Source of the DNA: CAZSNH01 sp052388455
GTDB taxonomy: Bacteria > Pseudomonadota > Alphaproteobacteria > Rhizobiales > Hyphomicrobiaceae
Direction: 5' to 3'
Length of the DNA: 55,981 bases
NCBI GenBank assembly: GCA_052388455.1
Contig: JBQTIA010000075.1
Span: forward strand, 1 to 55,981
In this document: positions 52,463 through 55,981 of the stretch, piece after piece
Numbering within the stretch: position 1 is the first letter of the stretch
How the letters are laid out: each line of letters begins with the position of its first letter
The notes under the pieces: generated by a model
The model's input: only the letters and a program-made list of their open reading frames with translations
Told to the model about the DNA's origin: nothing
Database searches by the model: none
Made by a program: the position numbers and the translations under genes

Positions 52463-53065
52463 TCACGCCTTCACAGACCCCCGACACTGGATCGGCCCCG
52501 ACGGTGTCAGCACCCAGTCGAGGCGCTGATCGTGATCGCCGTGCGGCATGGCCTCGATCATCTGCTCGTCGTAGGCGAGGCCGACCGCGACCGTCGGCTT
52601 GGCGCGCTTCAGGCGCGCCAGCGTCCGGTCGTAGAAACCGCCACCGTAACCGAGCCGGTAGCCGGCGGCGTCGAAGGCGAGGAGCGGCACCAGCACGATG
52701 TCGGGATCGACGGGCGCGGCCGATGCCGCCGGCTCGCGGATGCCCCAGATCGTCTCGATCAGCAGATCGCCGGGGGCATAGTCCCTCATCACGAGCGGCA
52801 GTCCCTTGCCCTGCATGTGCGGCAAGGCGAGACGCGCGCCCTCGCGGTGGAGATTGGCGAGCAGCAGCGCCGGATCGATTTCCTCGCCGATGGCGACGAA
52901 GCCCGAGACGATCGCCCCATCCGGCATCTCCAGGAAATCGAGGCCCAGCGCCGCGATCATGCGCGCGGCCGGACCGGCATAGCGCGCATGCGCCTCCGCC
53001 CGCCGCTGGCGCGCGAGCGCGCGCAGCTTCTTCTTGGCGGCGACGATGTCGCTGGCGTCTGTCAC
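52463..53065 (-). CDS. 5-formyltetrahydrofolate cyclo-ligase
   Basis: 200-residue enzyme (5-FCL, MTHFS; YgfA in E. coli) that converts 5-formyl-THF to 5,10-methenyl-THF with ATP in the cytosol. Landmarks: KKKLRALARQRRAE (substrate site), DIVLVPLLAFDAAGYRLGYGGGFYDR (key words VPLLAFD, RLGYGGGFYDR for nucleotide binding) and the end VGLAYDEQMIEAMPHGDHDQRLDWVLT. A probable 6S RNA lies directly upstream on the same strand, the classic 6S-ygfA arrangement. Its stop codon touches the right heptamer array. Confidence 0.96.
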   Translation of the reverse strand: MTDASDIVAAKKKLRALARQRRAEAHARYAGPAARMIAALGLDFLEMPDGAIVSGFVAIGEEIDPALLLANLHREGARLALPHMQGKGLPLVMRDYAPGDLLIETIWGIREPAASAAPVDPDIVLVPLLAFDAAGYRLGYGGGFYDRTLARLKRAKPTVAVGLAYDEQMIEAMPHGDHDQRLDWVLTPSGPIQCRGSVKA

Positions 53066-53099
53066 TGAGACCCGGAAGCTGAGTCCGAGCCCCGCGCCC

Positions 53100-53260
53100 G
53101 GACCTTCTTACCGCCGGGTCCGAAACGAGGACGATGACCCGGATCATTCAAGTGCCGCGGTGGCCGTTGGACCGCTTCAGTGATCTCGCCGGGTCCCTAC
53201 AAAAGTAAGGTGGGCGCCATGTGCCCGAGACCACGGTCCCGGACAGGGACAGCTCCCTGG
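53100..53260 (-). ncRNA. ssrS: Probable 6S RNA
   Basis: Directly upstream of 5-FCL, where 6S RNA is found in most proteobacteria. On the minus strand a TATAAG -10 box (53271-53266) precedes a sequence able to form a rod: CCGGGACCG (53242-53234) pairs with CGGACCCGG (53122-53114) at 8 of 9 positions, and a GGTCTCGGGC...GCGCCCACC block resembles alphaproteobacterial 6S. 6S RNA binds RNA polymerase holoenzyme in stationary phase. Ends are approximate. zapA, usually on its other side, is absent. Confidence 0.6.
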
Positions 53261-53408
53261 CTGATCTTATAGGCCCTGGAGATTCATAACGATCCTGACG
53301 CACCCCGCAGCATTCCGAATCTAGGCGATCGGCCCGGAAAAATCGAGCCCCTCGGCCGGCTGTGGATGAAGCGGGGCCGCGACCACCGGAAAATGGCATC
53401 GCACCCCG

Positions 53409-53786
53409 TCAACCGAACAGCACGACGAAGGAGATCGCGATGGTCGCCAGCGCCAGCTTGTCGAGCACGTTGTAGGGCTTCAGCACCCATTCGGGGAGCG
53501 GGCGATAGCGGGGCACCAGCTTGATCAGCCAGCTCGTTCCAAGCAAAATCCAGGCGAGCATGAACGCCACAGCCGCCATGGCTCCCAAGGGTTCCCTGCC
53601 GCCGCCGTGAATGACGCTGAGCAGAACGCCGAACCCGATCGCGATATAGGCGAAGTAGAAGACCAGCAGCTTGAAGGTTCTCTTGGTTCCCGCCCGGTCC
53701 TCGAGCCATTGCCGGCGAACGGCCGGGATCTGGGCGACGATGACCGAGACGATCAGAGCCAACTGTGCCAGCGCTGCCCATTCCAT
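53409..53786 (-). CDS. Membrane protein of unknown function
   Basis: 125-residue protein with four hydrophobic segments (ALAQLALIVSVIVAQIP; LLVFYFAYIAIGFGVLLSVI; AAVAFMLAWILLGTSWLI; DKLALATIAISFVVLFG). No family was recognised. The ATG at 53786 is preceded by GGAG at a slightly long distance. It lies between the Sel1-repeat gene and the 6S RNA on the same strand. Confidence 0.65.
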   Translation of the reverse strand: MEWAALAQLALIVSVIVAQIPAVRRQWLEDRAGTKRTFKLLVFYFAYIAIGFGVLLSVIHGGGREPLGAMAAVAFMLAWILLGTSWLIKLVPRYRPLPEWVLKPYNVLDKLALATIAISFVVLFG

Positions 53787-53828
53787 GGCTGTCCAAGCTC
53801 CAGACCGCCGTTTCCGAGGTGCGTGATT

Positions 53829-54842
53829 TTACTGTCCGAGCTGCTTCTTGTCGCGCCACACCGCGGCCGCCTTTTCGGCCTCCAGCCGGTCCGCTTCGGA
53901 GAGCGTCGCAACGAGAGTGTCGAGTTCCGCATCCTCGACGCCCGCCGCCTTGGCGATCAGCCGCCAGCGCGCGGCCTCCTGGCCGTTGCGCTCGACGCCG
54001 ACTCCTTCGGCATAGACGCGGGCCAGACGATTCTGTGCGCCTGCGATGCCGGCTTCCGCTGCCGCGGTCAGATACTTGACCGCCTTGGCCTGATCGACCT
54101 TCAGACCGAACCCCCGCAACAGCAGCACGGCGTAGTCGAACTGCGCTTCGGCGAGGCCCTGCTCGGCGGCCTTGCCGAGCCACAGCGAGGTCTCGTAGGC
54201 GTCATTCGGCACGCCGGTGCCGGCCTGATAGAGCCCGGCGAGATCGTACTGCGCCCGCGCGATCCCCTTTTCCGCCGCATAGCGGATGTGGGCGGCGGCG
54301 CGATGCGGATTTTCCGGCTTGCCCTCGCCCTTCAGGAACAGAAGTCCGAGATTGTAGTTGGCCAGCGGATCGCCGGTCATCGCCGCTTTTTCATACAGCT
54401 CGGCGGCCTTCGGCAGGCTCTTCTCCACGCCCTTGCCGGACGCCAGCATGGTCGCCAGCGACACCATCGCCGGCACGTCGCCGAGGTCGGCGGCCTTGCC
54501 GTACCACTCGGCCGCCTTCGCCGGATCGCGGTTGACGCCGAGGCCGGCCTCGTAAATGCGGGCAATGAGGGTGTGGGCCTGCACGTCACCCTTGGCAGCC
54601 GATGCCTCGGCCGCCTGCAAGGCCGCGAGATACTTGCCGCGCTCGAAGAGATCGTAGGCGGGATCGCTCACCTGCGGCGGCAACGGGGCCGAGACGGGAG
54701 CGGAGCCGGGCGAACGGGTCGCCGTCGCAGGCGGACCGGAGCCGACACCCGGCAACTCCAGTGTGCCGGTTGCGACCAGCACGCCGGCCGCGCCGAGGAG
54801 ACAGCCGAGCCCGATCAGCAGAACGAATGCGCGCGAGTTCAA
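53829..54842 (-). CDS. Sel1-repeat (SLR) protein with N-terminal membrane anchor
   Basis: 337-residue protein: a membrane anchor (residues about 7-28, VLLIGLGCLLGAAGVLVATG), a Pro/Ser-rich linker, then about seven Sel1-like TPR repeats (for example AAEWYGKAADLGDVPAMVSL, AAELYEKAAMTGDPLANYNL, TSLWLGKAAEQGLAEAQFDY). Start is taken as the TTG at 54842 because GGGAG lies nine bases upstream and no ATG or GTG fits before the anchor. Sel1 repeats mediate protein-protein contacts; the array should face the periplasm or remain tethered there. The partner is unknown. Confidence 0.85.
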   Translation of the reverse strand: MNSRAFVLLIGLGCLLGAAGVLVATGTLELPGVGSGPPATATRSPGSAPVSAPLPPQVSDPAYDLFERGKYLAALQAAEASAAKGDVQAHTLIARIYEAGLGVNRDPAKAAEWYGKAADLGDVPAMVSLATMLASGKGVEKSLPKAAELYEKAAMTGDPLANYNLGLLFLKGEGKPENPHRAAAHIRYAAEKGIARAQYDLAGLYQAGTGVPNDAYETSLWLGKAAEQGLAEAQFDYAVLLLRGFGLKVDQAKAVKYLTAAAEAGIAGAQNRLARVYAEGVGVERNGQEAARWRLIAKAAGVEDAELDTLVATLSEADRLEAEKAAAVWRDKKQLGQ

Positions 54843-54900
54843 GGTCCGTCTCCCTGGAATGCCCGAAGTTGCGAGGGCCAGCGGTACATATGCCTGCCGT

Positions 54901-55611
54901 TCATGTCGCCGAAGTCCTGCGCCGCAGCGCCGCCTGTGCCGCCCGCATCCATTGAGCCAAATCGAACGCGGCCTCGTCGTCGGCCGGCAGCCGGAGGGCC
55001 ACGAAGTCGGCCCCCGCCTCAGCAAGCTCCGTCGCTTCGGTTAGACCCTCCTCCGCGAACGCCATGACTGGCGGCTCGAAGATCTCGCTCCACCATGCGA
55101 CGAGATCGAGGCGTCCGGTGCCGACCGCATCGACTATGTCGGTCCCATCGGCGTCCATCCCCCCTTCGACGGCGCCGAAAGCCACATAGTCCGCGCCCGC
55201 CTCGCCGAGTTGCATGGCGACGTGGCGCGAACATCCCGCATCCGCCCCGACGATCGCGCCGGCGCCGAGGTGAGTCCGGGCTTGCTCATATCTCGTGACG
55301 ATATCGGCCGACCAGCCGAGGTGCACGCCGTCCGCCTCCAGGCTGTGGGCGAGGTGCGCATCGTCGGCGACGAGCGCGGCCGCATCGCGGGACTGCGCGA
55401 TCCTGACCATGGCCCGGGCCGCCTCGGCGTCGAACACTCGATCTGTCGCCGGCTCGATGATCACCGTGGCCACATGGCTTGTCGCCGGATCGCCGGTTGC
55501 CAGAATGCGCGCGAGCCGGTCGACGGCAGCGGGCGACGCACCTGCGACGATCACCAGTCGGCAGCGGGTCATGATCAGGCTCGGCATGGGTGTATCGATT
55601 CTGGGGCTCAT
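54901..55611 (-). CDS. Thiamine phosphate synthase-like protein
   Basis: 236-residue TIM-barrel protein of the ThiE/TenI family, which joins HMP-PP and thiazole phosphate to thiamine phosphate. It has AALVADDAHLAHSLEADGVHLGW (key words VADDAHLA and DGVHLG), GADAGCSRHVAMQLGEAGADYVAFGAV and a C-terminal GADFVALR. Several usual ThiE residues (the GxxTTxG-like phosphate loop, KxDD) are not evident, so it may be a diverged paralogue rather than the main enzyme. Three ATGs near the N-terminus could be the start. No other thi genes are close. Confidence 0.75.
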   Translation of the reverse strand: MSPRIDTPMPSLIMTRCRLVIVAGASPAAVDRLARILATGDPATSHVATVIIEPATDRVFDAEAARAMVRIAQSRDAAALVADDAHLAHSLEADGVHLGWSADIVTRYEQARTHLGAGAIVGADAGCSRHVAMQLGEAGADYVAFGAVEGGMDADGTDIVDAVGTGRLDLVAWWSEIFEPPVMAFAEEGLTEATELAEAGADFVALRLPADDEAAFDLAQWMRAAQAALRRRTSAT

Positions 55612-55981
55612 GACTTCGAGGCGTCCCGGCGTTCGAGGCTCCTCTCGACGCCGGTTGGGTGAGAAACCTGTCGGGAGCCGGTCGGACGGTCAGTTGACAG
55701 TTGCGCGACGGCCTGTCGAGGGGTTAGGCCGTGGTCCTCATTGGGATGGCCCATCGACGCGAGGGATTTTGGCGGGATGGCAGGAGCAGGTCGGCAGCAA
55801 ACCTCATTGGTTTGCAACGCCCTGCGACAAACCAGCCGGCCAAAAGCACCGCGCCCCTGCGGGGGTGAGCCAAGAGCGCCCGAAACGCGTCGTCGAAGCG
55901 CTCGTCCGATGCGGAGGCATCGGCCCTCGCACTTCTACATGCCCTCGGACGGTCATGGCTCATCGATGGCTATCAGAAATA
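55612..55981. other. Right-end region with a dispersed repeat and no assured gene
   Basis: 370 bases at the window edge. The minus strand is open from 55963 to 55724 (79 residues), but the frame crosses the dispersed repeat and resembles no known family, so it is not called as a gene. Confidence 0.4.
55748..55804. repeat. 57-bp dispersed repeat, copy 2
   Basis: Shares its first 26 bases exactly and most of the remainder with 42665-42721, in the same orientation 13 kb away. The sequence past the copies diverges at once, marking the repeat boundary at CAAACCT. Confidence 0.75.

Noticed and set aside
55724..55963. Possible 79-residue minus-strand gene at the right edge
   Set aside because: It runs through a dispersed repeat, lacks a ribosome-binding site and matches no family I know.

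Overview
The window is a GC-rich (roughly two-thirds G+C) chromosomal segment of an alphaproteobacterium, most likely of the order Hyphomicrobiales. Signs of this are an LdtR/L,D-transpeptidase pair, an ALA synthase (C4) route to heme, an Asp-rich Mg-type HemB, an NDUFA12-like complex I subunit beside a DUF2155 protein, an extensin-family protein, and a probable 6S RNA upstream of 5-formyltetrahydrofolate cyclo-ligase. No rRNA, tRNA, CRISPR array, prophage or intact insertion sequence was seen. The species cannot be named from the sequence.

Layout. 0.05-14 kb: glyA, a hicAB toxin-antitoxin pair, hemA, an exported truncated hemoglobin, ldtP, ldtR, a 3-hydroxyisobutyryl-CoA hydrolase, an extensin-like protein, a papain-like secreted protein, hemB, DUF2155 and NDUFA12. 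Glycine (glyA), ALA (hemA) and porphobilinogen (hemB) synthesis therefore lie together, interspersed with cell-wall genes. 14-19.6 kb: the B12-dependent ribonucleotide reductase nrdJ with a candidate NrdR box, then a cluster of structured palindromic elements around one unknown gene. 20-28.3 kb: rlpA, a CinA-like protein, sfsA, an exported MsrB/MsrA pair and a 1249-residue secreted TPR protein. 28.7-36.8 kb: a 1269-residue RTX metalloprotease, a divergent EF-G, and a cytochrome c'/b561 pair. 37-42.7 kb: two CTAGTGT palindromes, a small membrane protein, ppdK, an M20 peptidase and a secreted RNase T2. 42.8-50.4 kb: a long minus-strand run of ybgC-like thioesterase, a Tat-dependent phosphoesterase, ruvB, several small membrane proteins, ruvA, ruvC and yebC. 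50.4-56 kb: ymdB-like phosphoesterase, a ParE/CopG pair enclosed by inverted heptamer repeats, 5-FCL, 6S RNA, a membrane protein, a Sel1-repeat protein and a thiE-like gene.

Most genes are conserved chromosomal genes; several products are exported and act on the envelope or on oxidative damage (LdtP, RlpA, extensin-like protein, MsrA, MsrB, globin, cytochrome c'). The accessory content is two toxin-antitoxin modules, the RTX protease, and an unusually rich set of short repeats and palindromes. Some of these have invaded coding sequence: an in-frame repeat-encoded insert in NrdJ and a repeat-encoded tail on RuvC. I did not find a complete novel multi-gene system. The observations most worth a follow-up are the four-way-junction element at 18591-18710, the repeat-bounded toxin-antitoxin cassette at 51322-52461, the repeat insertion in nrdJ, and the two tandem CTAGTGT palindromes at 36946-37110.
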